This document shows positions 1-7,262 of a stretch of DNA of 9,536 bases, piece by piece. Below the pieces are notes generated by a model. That model made no database searches, was not told where the DNA came from, and saw nothing but the letters and a program-made list of their open reading frames with translations. A program made the position numbers and the translations under genes. Source of the DNA: Lachnospiraceae bacterium UBA3401 (GTDB taxonomy: Bacteria; Bacillota; Clostridia; Lachnospirales; Lachnospiraceae); assembly GCA_002358575.1 (NCBI GenBank), contig DEPD01000180.1, forward strand, positions 1 to 9,536, read 5' to 3'. Numbering within the stretch: the stretch's first letter is position 1; every line of letters begins with the position of its first letter.

Positions 1-1358
1 CTGCATACGCTCCTTTAATTCAGGGTACTTTGATAAGCTGTCTTTATGCTCCTTATCATACCGCATTTTCGCAAGTCCTTTTAATGACTGGCTCTCCTTA
101 TAGGTGGCTTGGATTGGTGCATAGAGGGCATACATTTTTGACAGTTCCTTTAATCGGTTTAGTTTCTGCCTCTTGGAAAGATGTACCGTTTCCAACTGTT
201 GGTATTTCTGTTCCCTATCCGCTGTGAATTTTGCAAGGCTCTCAAAACTGTCTATCTTCCTTGTCGTGATGAATTTCTCCGCATTGTCGGCTGACTGCGA
301 ATCCAATGCAGATGCATTGGATTTGCGGTTACGGTCGGATATTCTTCTTAGGTGCTTTCCGCTGACAATCGGCAAGTCTAATCTGCCTTTGCGTTCCCTT
401 ACTTTCGCAATCATCTCCATAACTTCATTCTTCACGCTGACCGCCGCATTTTTAATCTTGGCGTATTGTGCGCTGTGAAGTTCCTGCTTGGCAAGCATGA
501 GCATTTCTTTTGCCTGTTCCAACAGGAGATTGTTCTTGATGATTTCCCGATTGATGTTGCCCCTCTCGGTCTGTATGCCTTTGCGTTCTAAAGCGTTGGC
601 AACCGCCCCTATATGGATTGTCGGCTCTCGGTCAATCCCCTGTTCCTTAAAAGAGCGGTGTTCCCAATGTAGCGCAATCCCTAACTGCTCATTGGTGGCA
701 TTGATTGTATCGGCTAAATCCTTTCGCCACATTTTGGCGTTCTCTTTGCTGTTCCAGTCGGTGCTGTCGGCGGTGTGGCATTTCCACTGTTTCCTGTTCC
801 GCTTGTCAACTTTCTGCTGACCTGTCTTTTTATCAATCACTGGTATCTTTTCGCCGTTTTCGTCAAGGTCATAGATTTTCTTCTGTTTCGCTCCCCATTC
901 CCCGTTTTTAGTGAGAGGACGCATTGTGAGTAAAACATGGATATGTAGATTGCGCTGTCCTTTATCATTCTCGCTATCATGTATCGCCCAATCCGCACAC
1001 ATTCCCTTATCAACAAAATTCCGCTGAACGTAATCCCTCACAACTTCCTCTGCAAGTTCGTAACTCCATTCGTTGGGGAGTGACGCTTTTAACATTCTCG
1101 CAAGCTGTGATTTCTGTCCTTTCTCTGACAGTTCAACAGCGTTCCATAAGGTGGCTCGGTCTGCATACTCTTTGTGCGCATTGGGTGGGAGAGTGATTTC
1201 ACTATGCACTAAATCCTCATGGTATTTGGGGCGGTAGGTCTGCCCGTCAAACTCGCTGACAAGAATACTCCTGCTGATGTATGATGCTTTCTCGACTGCC
1301 CTTTGCTCCGCTTGACTATGGAGAAACATGTGCTTGCCTGTTTCGTGACATTAGCCAT
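1..1358 (-). pseudogene. MobA/MobL family (MOBQ) relaxase, frameshifted near the N-terminus, partial at the window edge
   Basis: The protein family nicks oriT and pilots the single strand during plasmid or transposon mobilization. An open frame of 443 codons runs from an ATG at 1329 to position 1 without a stop and continues outside. In it I see the catalytic-tyrosine motif KASYISR (Tyr 17), the two-histidine metal motif HIHVLLTMRPL, and family blocks such as KQWKCHT, WRKDLADTINA and HRSFKEQGI. The real start is probably the ATG at 1358, preceded by AGGTG 8 bases upstream: its frame gives MANVTKQASTCFSIVKRSKG then QS, the expected first strand, but is out of frame with KASYISR. The frames meet near 1291-1299 (minus GGGCAGTCGAGAAAG), where the family has GQSAVEKASY. 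A 7-base loss between two copies of CAGTC would explain this. Translation from 1329 would keep the tyrosine but lose the first strand, so function is doubtful. The family call is very secure; the broken state is likely. Confidence 0.9.
297..326. repeat. Near-perfect inverted repeat inside the relaxase gene
   Basis: ATCCAATGCA (301-310) and TGCATTGGAT (313-322) are perfect 10-base arms around a two-base loop. Pairing continues outward to 297/326 with one G-T wobble. It encodes the serine/alanine-rich linker RKSNASALDSQSAD of the relaxase, a region that seems tolerant of insertion. It would form a strong hairpin in DNA or mRNA. Role unknown. Confidence 0.7.
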
Positions 1359-1388
1359 GCGCAACACCTACATTCTGCCGATAAAGTA

Positions 1389-1401
1389 GTGGGGCGCACT
1401 C
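1389..1401 (-). other. Putative nic site of the oriT (MOBQ-like)
   Basis: On the minus strand the sequence reads GAGTGCGCCCCAC, close to the nic consensus of MOBQ systems such as RSF1010 and pIP501 (AAGTGCGCCCT, recalled from the literature). It lies 31 bases upstream of the presumed relaxase start, next to a hairpin-rich tract, which is the usual place for an oriT beside a MobA/MobL gene. The exact nick position cannot be read from sequence. Confidence 0.55.
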
Positions 1402-1420
1402 ATAGACTTTGTGGGCAGAT

Positions 1421-1631
1421 AAAAGCCGCACTTTGGCTTTTGTCTGAACGCAAATGTTCACAAAGCGAAGCAGGGCTTCGCTTAAGGGTAGCAAGCGCAG
1501 CTTGCGAAGGGGAATTGTGTAGGGCAGCTTGCTGACCTTTTCCCCTTTTGGCTACCGTAAGGCAGACAACGCCCTCCGCATATACCAGCTTGCTGGTATT
1601 GTCCATTGCAAGTGAAACTTGCCCCTCGGGG
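1421..1631. repeat. Hairpin-dense oriT-like region between relaxase and accessory gene
   Basis: This gene-free stretch holds a series of inverted repeats: AAAAGCC...GGCTTTT (1421-1441), TGAAC...GTTCA (1445-1460), AAGCGAAGC AGG GCTTCGCTT (1463-1483), GCAAGC GCA GCTTGC (1491-1505), AAGGGGAA...TTCCCCTT (1507-1547) enclosing CAGC TT GCTG (1525-1534), ATACCAGC TT GCTGGTAT (1582-1599), GCAAGT GAA ACTTGC (1608-1622) and CCCC TC GGGG (1622-1631). None is followed by a clear T-run, so a chain of terminators is unlikely. Together with the nic-like motif nearby it is best read as the transfer origin, or a structured leader of the relaxase mRNA. The 68-codon minus-strand ORF here (1606-1400) is probably not a gene. 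Confidence 0.6.
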
Positions 1632-1670
1632 TGAATACGTTACCTCGGCTTTTCAGTTTCGTTGCTCTCG

Positions 1671-1997
1671 TCATTCTGTACCGCCCTCGCTTTCATTTTC
1701 AGCATTGGGGGGAGTGGTCTCTCGGCTTTCCGACTTGATTTTAGATATAATCTGCTGACACTCCCTTGTCTGCAATGCAACCGATAAGATACGGTTTAAC
1801 TCGCCCTCGTCATAGCGATAACAGTCGGGGAGATATTTCACGATAATACCGCCCATGATGTACTTGTGGTGGTTCTCGGCTTTGCGTTTCTTCTCGTTCT
1901 GCTTTTTCTTCTCGTTGGCTACACGCTGTTGCGCCTGTTTCAATGCCTGCAATGCCTTTTCTAAGTTTTTGCTTGTGTCATTCTTGCTCTCAATCAT
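1671..1997 (-). CDS. DUF3847-type mobilization accessory protein
   Basis: A 108-residue, highly charged protein. Residues 10-42 are rich in Lys, Gln and Glu in a pattern suited to a coiled coil. The block HHKYIMGGIIVKYLPDCY (43-60) matches what I remember of the DUF3847 family, short proteins encoded just upstream of MobA/MobL relaxases in Clostridia. The C-terminal tail is polar and acidic. The ATG is preceded by GAGGT 8 bases upstream. It is transcribed toward the relaxase, separated from it by the oriT-like region, as expected for a relaxosome helper that binds DNA or the relaxase. No biochemical role has been assigned to this family that I know of, so the mobilization role is inferred from neighbourhood. 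Confidence 0.75.
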   Translation of the reverse strand: MIESKNDTSKNLEKALQALKQAQQRVANEKKKQNEKKRKAENHHKYIMGGIIVKYLPDCYRYDEGELNRILSVALQTRECQQIISKIKSESRETTPPNAENESEGGTE

Positions 1998-2040
1998 TTC
2001 TGATACCTCATTCTTTCTGTGCTGTGTTGATAAGTTCTGA

Positions 2041-2084
2041 AAATAAAAAAGGTAGCGGATTGTCTGTTAAGATAATCGCTACCT
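2041..2084 (-). terminator. Rho-independent terminator after the CPBP gene
   Basis: On the minus strand AGGTAGCGATTATC pairs with GACAATCCGCTACCT (one bulged base), followed directly by TTTTTT. It lies about 57 bases beyond the CPBP stop and about 45 bases ahead of the DUF3847 start, so it would end the CPBP transcript. It could also act as an attenuator for the mobilization genes. Confidence 0.75.
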
Positions 2085-2140
2085 AATGGTAAACAATATT
2101 CAGTTTTTATATTTCTGCTCTGTCAAATAATTTTATCATT

Positions 2141-2935
2141 TTAATGCTTGTAAATAGGGCAGAAGTTATCTTTATTTTTGTGGATAATATAAATGCCGTA
2201 TATTCCTAATAACAAATACATTATTAAACAGAAAACTAATCCTATTGTTGGATATTGATTACTTTTAGAAAAACAAAATGGTATACCGCACAAATCCACT
2301 ACAAAATGTAAAATAATTGGTATCCATAAATTTCGGGTTTTGACATAAACTGCCCCAAAGTAAACTCCTAATGCAGTAGCCCAAACAGCTTTGCAAATAA
2401 TTGTTAAAATTGGTTGCCCAAGTGCACCAAAAATATGCCCAAAACCAAATAGTGCAGATGAAATAATAACTGCATATAATGTAGCATTATCTCGTTTGCC
2501 AAACCATTTTTCAATGATATTCTGTAACAATCCTCTCAGATAAATTTCCTCCATTATTGCAACACCTATATAATACACAACACCCTCTACAATAACTCTA
2601 TATATTGTTGGTTTATTATTAAACGGTGAAAGTCCTATACAAAAAGCAACTGCCACTATAAGTGTAGCAACAAGGGATGGAATACCATATCTTTTCAAAC
2701 CAATCAGTATATTTTGAAATTGCAATCCAAAATTCCACTCTTTTATAATGGTTTTCCTGCATACATAACATAAAGCAAAAGCAAATATAAAATTTATCAT
2801 CAAAGAAAAATAAATTGGTTCTATATCCCTTATTTGTATATTACAGAATAAAGCCGCAGGTAATGCGGTCATTTCCATAAAGGTCATTATTATTGTCAGT
2901 ATAGTAACACCGATTGATGTGCGTTTGTCTATCAT
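2141..2935 (-). CDS. CPBP family intramembrane metalloprotease (CAAX protease/bacteriocin-processing type)
   Basis: A 264-residue membrane protein with about eight hydrophobic segments (for example 10-30, 42-59, 86-103, 115-128, 153-170, 174-196, 204-222, 228-252). The family's active-site motifs are present: EE at 129-130 with Arg 134 (EEIYLRG), FGFGH with His 167, and His 210 with Asp 214 in HFVVDLCG. Such proteases cleave substrates in the membrane; bacterial members act in bacteriocin maturation or self-immunity, and many sit in mobile elements with no known substrate. The ATG has AAGG 7 bases upstream. The gene is clearly more A+T-rich than its neighbours and has its own promoter and terminator, which suggests cargo inserted between the mobilization genes. 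The family call is firm; substrate unknown. Confidence 0.88.
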   Translation of the reverse strand: MIDKRTSIGVTILTIIMTFMEMTALPAALFCNIQIRDIEPIYFSLMINFIFAFALCYVCRKTIIKEWNFGLQFQNILIGLKRYGIPSLVATLIVAVAFCIGLSPFNNKPTIYRVIVEGVVYYIGVAIMEEIYLRGLLQNIIEKWFGKRDNATLYAVIISSALFGFGHIFGALGQPILTIICKAVWATALGVYFGAVYVKTRNLWIPIILHFVVDLCGIPFCFSKSNQYPTIGLVFCLIMYLLLGIYGIYIIHKNKDNFCPIYKH

Positions 2936-2958
2936 GGTTAACCTTAGCCGTTAATTTA

Positions 2959-3007
2959 TTGAATTATTCAACGCTGTTATTTTACCATAACCGTACACAC
3001 AATTCCA
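2959..3007 (-). promoter_or_regulatory. Putative promoter of the CPBP gene with a palindrome near the transcript start
   Basis: The minus strand carries TGGTAAAAT, an extended -10 (TAAAAT at 2984-2979 preceded by TGG), with a poor -35 TGGAAT 17 bases upstream (3007-3002). Seven bases beyond the -10 is the 13-base palindrome TTGAATAATTCAA (2971-2959), in the position of a repressor operator. No adjacent regulator gene is seen in the window. Confidence 0.45.
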
Positions 3008-3050
3008 TTAAATTTTACTTAATCTCTCTTTATCCTATTCTTTGCAATCA

Positions 3051-3338
3051 TCATCTGCCGAAGCGATGGAACATCGCTTTGCCTGTATCCCTCTGCTCGG
3101 TACTGACCGCTCTCGGCTTGCGGTAGCAGACGTATGACTTCGGAAAGGAATAGGTCTTAGATACCTCGTCCTGCTCTGTCTGCTTGTATGTGTCGGGGAA
3201 GTCGGCAACAAGCGTGTCAAGTTTCCGCATGACTGCTTTATCTCTTGCGTAGAGGGTGGCGGTCTGTTCTCCTGCATTATAATTGAGAATACTTTCCTGC
3301 TCATATCGTGAAAGTTTCATAATCCCATAAATTTTCAA
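3051..3338 (-). CDS. Small mobile-element protein of unknown function (MKLSRYEQE type)
   Basis: A 95-residue soluble protein without a signal or membrane segment. The sequence MKLSRYEQESILNYNAGEQT, then a YARDK block and the mid-protein TYSFPKSYV, resembles short proteins I recall from conjugative and mobilizable elements of Clostridia, where they are hypothetical. Two starts are possible: TTG at 3338, with AGGGGG 9 bases upstream, and ATG at 3320 (MKLSRY), which matches the family start better but has no good ribosome site. It lies between the CPBP cargo and the endolysin remnant. I assign no function. Confidence 0.65.
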   Translation of the reverse strand: MKIYGIMKLSRYEQESILNYNAGEQTATLYARDKAVMRKLDTLVADFPDTYKQTEQDEVSKTYSFPKSYVCYRKPRAVSTEQRDTGKAMFHRFGR

Positions 3339-3340
3339 TA

Positions 3341-3437
3341 TTTCAAACCCCCTGAAATACCGATAAATTCAAGAAAGTTCAAAATATAAAGCGGTGCGAA
3401 ACCCCGAAAATACACCCTAATTAGTAACAAATTAGTA
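3341..3437. other. Junction between endolysin remnant and mobilization module
   Basis: About 100 A+T-rich bases with no gene. An 8-base direct repeat AATTAGTA occurs twice, 3 bases apart (3419-3426 and 3430-3437), immediately after the restored endolysin stop. It could mark a former recombination site, but nothing here proves it. Confidence 0.3.
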
Positions 3438-4682
3438 TCACAGTTTTTTGGTCACGGAATCGCCCAAAGCAAGGCAAATCCAGCGGTTGCGCCCCTTTTC
3501 CCCGGACTTCAAAAGTCCCCACTTCCCGATCTTCCCGGTGCTGCTGATCTGCCCGTCAGCTTCATCAACAATGGTAAAAACTCCCTTGCCCGTGAAGCCG
3601 TCCTTCTGGTAGTTCGTTCCTGCGTCCTTGCGGATATACAGATCAGGAATTTTGCCGGGGCTTCCGGCTCTGCTGCCGTCCCGGTGATTTTGTCCGGAAT
3701 GTTCAGGATTTTTTCACCGTACTTTGCACCAGCCGCCCAACCTTTCCCTTGCGGGTTCTCCTGAATCCCCAACCACTCCACAAATTCAGCCGAACCACGG
3801 AAAACAAATTTGAACTGGGGATCAATGCACCCGTTCACCAGCGGATCAGAATTTGCATAGGCTTTCAGGTGCTGAATCTGCGCCCTGATCCCAAGCTGCG
3901 GGGTATCGAAGGAATTTCCCTTCATGCCGTTGGACGTGACACCCATCCCGCAAAAATTATTCTGATCCAGCGTGACCGCCGAACCGCTGAAAGCAAAGTT
4001 CCCGGTTTCAAGGCAAGACTGGGCAAAAGCCACGTCCCCCCTGATCCCTTCCACTCTGCCCTCTGAAAGATAAAACGGGATCATGTCAATCACGGACTGC
4101 GGCACGGAAGGATTGACCGCCCGGATATAAGCCCGCATCTGCTCCACCGTTGCAGCCGCTTTCCCGGTGATTCTGGTAAGTCCCCCCGTTCCCCCGCTGT
4201 TCAACAGATTGTTCACTTCTGCGGCAATCTGCCCGTGTCTGGAATACAGATACTCCCCCGGACAAGCCTTATTCTTAAACCAGCGGTGAACGGTCATGTT
4301 CTGCTGCTCCACTTTCCCGATCAGGGACTTGTCACCCTTCCAAAGCAAAGCCTTGATCCCGTTCCGCTTGCAAATATCGGCGCAAAGGGCAATCAGGGAA
4401 GCCCACACTTTTCCATTTACCGCATAGGGGGCGGTTTTATCACAAACACATTCGATAGTAACCGCCCGGTTGTCATTCGCTTTGCTGGACGAACACCAAG
4501 ACCGATCCCCTTCATCCACGATCAGGGCGATCCTTCCATCAGCCCCGATCATGTAGTTGCATGATGAATTTGACTTCTGAAACCATGCGCCCGCCGATTC
4601 AACTGAAGCCTGCCCAACGTAACAATGAATTGTTATCGTGTCAATGGGGTGGTTGCGGGGGCTGTTCCTGCTTTTTATTCAT
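3438..4682 (-). pseudogene. Phage-type endolysin: N-acetylmuramoyl-L-alanine amidase plus glucosaminidase, broken by two frameshifts
   Basis: The only long open frame runs from 4552 to 3509, but similarity extends both ways in other frames. Restored, it is about 415 codons, starting at ATG 4682 with GGAGG 10 bases upstream. The amidase_2 domain has zinc ligands near His 19 (ITIHCYVGQ), His 132 (MTVHRW) and Cys 140 (KACPG), a spacing like T7 lysozyme. A glucosaminidase domain follows (about 180-330), with the catalytic-type Glu in QSCLETGNF and NNFCGMG. The end is an SH3-like wall-binding repeat (DLYIRKDAGTNYQKDGFTGK) stopping at 3440-3438. An extra A in the run at 4676-4672 shifts the frame at codon 3-4, and a missing A in the run at 3653-3650 shifts it again before the last domain. 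With its natural start the gene would give only 13 codons. It would cut peptidoglycan for host lysis. No holin is adjacent, so it looks like a phage remnant. Sequencing error in the A runs is an alternative. Confidence 0.88.
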
Positions 4683-4683
4683 G

Positions 4684-4877
4684 GTCTTTTCCCTCCTGCA
4701 ATATGGATTGATTGATATGATTGATTGGTTGGTTTCGGTGCTGATATATGGTTTTCTTGCGTTTATTGTGGGGAGATTGGATTGCGGAATATTGTTGACG
4801 GGTATTTCTACGATTGGGGGAATAGGATTTATTTCTTACGGTAATTACCGCATGAAAAAAGACTATAACTGTTACGG
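4684..4877. other. Gene-free stretch upstream of the endolysin
   Basis: I see no credible gene. A hydrophobic plus-strand frame crosses it, but it lacks a ribosome site and overlaps the endolysin antisense; a holin would be expected here on the minus strand and is not found. It contains the perfect 12-base palindrome CGGTAATTACCG (4839-4850), a possible protein-binding site, next to the terminator at 4855-4883. Confidence 0.45.
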
Positions 4878-4883
4878 TCATAG
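4855..4883 (-). terminator. Rho-independent terminator after the MFS gene
   Basis: On the minus strand CTATGAC pairs with GTTATAG (one G-T) around a 7-base loop, followed by TCTTTTTT. A frame that looks like the original MFS tail (GDKQIQVNKGTSSILKRL) ends with TGA at 4880-4878, inside the stem, which fits the end of the AAC(3)-MATE-MFS operon. Confidence 0.6.
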
Positions 4884-5897
4884 CCTTTTAAGTATTGAGG
4901 AAGTCCCTTTGTTTACTTGTATTTGTTTGTCACCTCTCCGCACTATCCAACATCTCCTGCCAATGCAAGTAATGCAAACATCGCTGTCCCTCCTTTGGCA
5001 ATGGAAGCTGACGCTTTACTAAAAACTCCCGGCCATATAATATCAACTGATAATCCACACAACGCACAGTTAATAAAACCAACTATCGGACTTGGTACAA
5101 GAGAAATACAGAGATATGCAATAATGCACAAAACGCAACTACCTATCATAAAGTGTTCCAAATCAATTTGTTCTCCATATTTCCCATAAAAAGCTCTGGC
5201 ACTGCCCATCAAAAACGCAAACAACATCGGTCCTGCTAAATCTCCGATTGCCTTACTCACCCCCAACCCTGTTTCCGCAAATGTAGATGCCCATTGGCTT
5301 ACTGCCTGTTCGCTTGCTCCGGCACATATCATCATTACCATCAGCACCCAAAATATCTTATTGTGAAAAAGCTGTTTGATCGTTAATCCTTTTTCTCCTT
5401 CATTCATCAAAGAAGCAATAGGCACTTTTGTAAAGAAAATCATATTGACGAAAGGAACAACTGCCCATATACATGACATAATCTTCCAGCTTTGGATACC
5501 AAAAATTTGAAAAAAAACTGTAGATAAAAGCACTACCGCTACATGCCCCCAACAGTAAAAAGAATGCAGAAGACTCATGGCTTTCTCTTTATTTTGGGTA
5601 GGGCAGGCTTCCACTATAGGACTTACCAATACCTCCAATAATCCGCCACCCACCGCATATATGGCAACCGCAATCAACAGACCTATAACCTATCCTGTCA
5701 ACAAAAGCAACCGACAAAACATCCACCAACAACTGTAATCCAAAATTAAATGTAATAAGTAGCGGAATCCGTGTCATCGGGATACCATAACTGCTATGGA
5801 AAGTCAGAAAAAGAAGCGGAACAAAATTATTTACAATCGCCTGCACAATATAACCGATAAAACAAGCATAAAGTGTTTTATTATAGCTTTTATCCAT
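4878..5897 (-). pseudogene. MFS transporter, broken by an internal deletion and loss of C-terminal helices
   Basis: Major facilitator proteins use ion gradients to move small molecules across the membrane; intact relatives have about 390-400 residues and 12 helices. The start at 5897 has AAGGAGG upstream and encodes TM1 (YACFIGYIVQAIVNNFVPLL) and TM2 followed by the TM2-TM3 loop motif FVDRIGYR. After this, near 5678-5690, the frame changes and sequence resumes at TM4 (LLIAVAIYAVGGGLLEVLV); TM3 and nearby residues, about 25-30, are missing. The second frame runs through EACPTQNKEKAMSLLHSFYC to GDVG and stops at 4943, where relatives usually continue GCSAGP into the last helices. A further frame then gives a plausible tail ending at 4878. 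Total 1020 bases fits loss of two segments. It starts 27 bases after the MATE stop, as last gene of the operon. Substrate unknown; certainly non-functional as a 12-helix carrier. Confidence 0.8.
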
Positions 5898-5924
5898 GAT
5901 AGAAACCTCCTTTTTCTCTCATCA

Positions 5925-7262
5925 TCATAGCTTCTGCATCCAGTTCTTCTTTCTGAATATTGCCAATGAAATAACCACACGCACACACTCCTCCATAGAC
6001 AGTACAAAATAGACTGCTGCAATAGGCAAACGAAGCACAAAAGCAGAAAACAGCCCAAGAGGCACACCAAATATCCATGTACCAATCAAATCAACTGCCA
6101 TTACATAGGTTGTCCTGCCCCCACTCCTTAAAATTCCGCCTAAAATCATATTCTGCACTTTTATCGGGGCAACAAAAGCGTATGCTATAAGCAGATACCC
6201 TGTTATCTGCCTTACATCATCTTCTACTCTAAAAATCAATACATAATATTTATGAGACACTACTACAATCGCTGACAGCAGAATGGAACAGACAAGCCCT
6301 GTATACATCAATCTTTTGGAATCCTGATAAGCGCTCCCTGTATCATCAGCCCCCAGCCTTTTGCCAATCATGACTCCGGCTGCCTGTGATACGCCGCTTA
6401 ATGCTCCCATTACCAATGCCTGCAAAGGATTGGTCAGCGTCATGGCAGCGAAAGCTTTTGTTCCCACATGACCATAAATAGACGCATAGACGTTTTCTCC
6501 AAGGCTCCAAAAAAATTCGCATACAAGCAGCGGCATTAAAATAACCATATACTGTTTTATATGCACTTTGTCTGTCCTGATTACAAATGGAACTTTCCAT
6601 AAGTGTTTCTGGTACAAATGAAAAAATAATATAACTGTAATGATACAGCCTGATAACTGAGCAATTACCGATGCCCATGCAGCCCCTTTGACTCCCATTG
6701 CCGGAAATCCTGCATTGCCAAATATAAACACATAATTTAAAGCAGTATTGGCTACACTAGCAAAAATACCCGCATATAGTGGTATCTTTGCTGCCTGTAC
6801 GCACCTAAGATATGCGGAAAGAATTGACGTGACTGCCACGGGCAGAAAGCTGAGCGCATATATCCTCAGATACTCCACTCCTTCCTGTATCGTAACAGCA
6901 TCATTTGTGTATAACCCCAAAATCTGAACTGGCATAATTATACTTAATGAAGTAAAAATAGCCATTAATATCAAAGATACTATTAAATTTGTGTAAAAGC
7001 TTCGTCCTACTTCTTTTGTATCTTTTTTCCCTATATATTGTGCTATCATAATACCTGACACAGATGCTACGGCAGCGATTACAACCGAGTAAATGGACGC
7101 AAACTTTCCTCCTAACCCGATACCCGCAATTCTGATGCTTCCAAGCTGCCCTGTCATAATTTGGTCTACCACAGAAAAAGAAGACTGCATCAAACACTGT
7201 AATGTTACGGGAATGGCAATTTGGAGCAATTCTTTTTGAAATTCTTTTCTACCTCCCGTCAT
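5925..7262 (-). CDS. MATE family multidrug efflux transporter
   Basis: A complete protein of 445 residues, the normal length for MATE pumps, which export cationic drugs and other small molecules in exchange for sodium or protons. The N-terminus shows the family signature (ELLQIAIPVTLQCLMQSSFS then VVDQIMTGQLG), and about 12 hydrophobic segments can be followed, with the two six-helix halves; the second starts near PLLVCEFFWSLGENVYASIY. I choose the ATG at 7262 because it overlaps the stop of the upstream acetyltransferase as ATGA, implying translational coupling, and AGGAG lies 10 bases upstream. A GTG at 7283 would add 7 residues. Frame and length are intact, in contrast to the MFS gene that follows. 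Substrate cannot be read from sequence; the neighbour suggests an antibiotic. Confidence 0.92.
   Translation of the reverse strand: MTGGRKEFQKELLQIAIPVTLQCLMQSSFSVVDQIMTGQLGSIRIAGIGLGGKFASIYSVVIAAVASVSGIMIAQYIGKKDTKEVGRSFYTNLIVSLILMAIFTSLSIIMPVQILGLYTNDAVTIQEGVEYLRIYALSFLPVAVTSILSAYLRCVQAAKIPLYAGIFASVANTALNYVFIFGNAGFPAMGVKGAAWASVIAQLSGCIITVILFFHLYQKHLWKVPFVIRTDKVHIKQYMVILMPLLVCEFFWSLGENVYASIYGHVGTKAFAAMTLTNPLQALVMGALSGVSQAAGVMIGKRLGADDTGSAYQDSKRLMYTGLVCSILLSAIVVVSHKYYVLIFRVEDDVRQITGYLLIAYAFVAPIKVQNMILGGILRSGGRTTYVMAVDLIGTWIFGVPLGLFSAFVLRLPIAAVYFVLSMEECVRVVISLAIFRKKNWMQKL

Noticed and set aside
1400..1606. Minus-strand 68-codon ORF between DUF3847 gene and relaxase
   Set aside because: It lies over the hairpin array, its sequence just mirrors the inverted repeats, and no clear ribosome site precedes it; oriT or leader structure explains the region better.
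1440..1640. CRISPR-like array suggested by repeated short motifs (AGCTTGC, GCAAG)
   Set aside because: The repeats are short inverted repeats of different sequence and spacing, not identical direct repeats with unique spacers.
2914..3126. Plus-strand 70-codon ORF upstream of the CPBP gene
   Set aside because: Overlaps the CPBP start and promoter in antisense and lacks a ribosome site and any familiar motif.
3035..3304. Minus-strand 89-codon ORF overlapping the small mobile-element protein
   Set aside because: Different frame of the same DNA, low-complexity Ser/Arg composition, no ribosome site; the 3338-3051 frame resembles known proteins.
3749..4564. Plus-strand ORFs of 105 and 109 codons opposite the endolysin
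   Set aside because: Antisense shadows of a G+C-richer gene whose minus-strand frame has clear domain motifs.
4561..5022. Plus-strand 153-codon ORF with two hydrophobic stretches (holin-like look)
   Set aside because: It overlaps the endolysin and MFS sequence in antisense, has no ribosome site at its ATGs, and T/G-rich DNA readily gives hydrophobic residues. Opposite to every other gene in the window.
5890..6078. Alternative C-terminus of the MATE pump ending in EAMMMREKGGFYHG
   Set aside because: The regular frame ends in a typical short basic tail (RKKNWMQKL) at full family length; the alternative frame is unrelated upstream and simply contains the MFS ribosome site.
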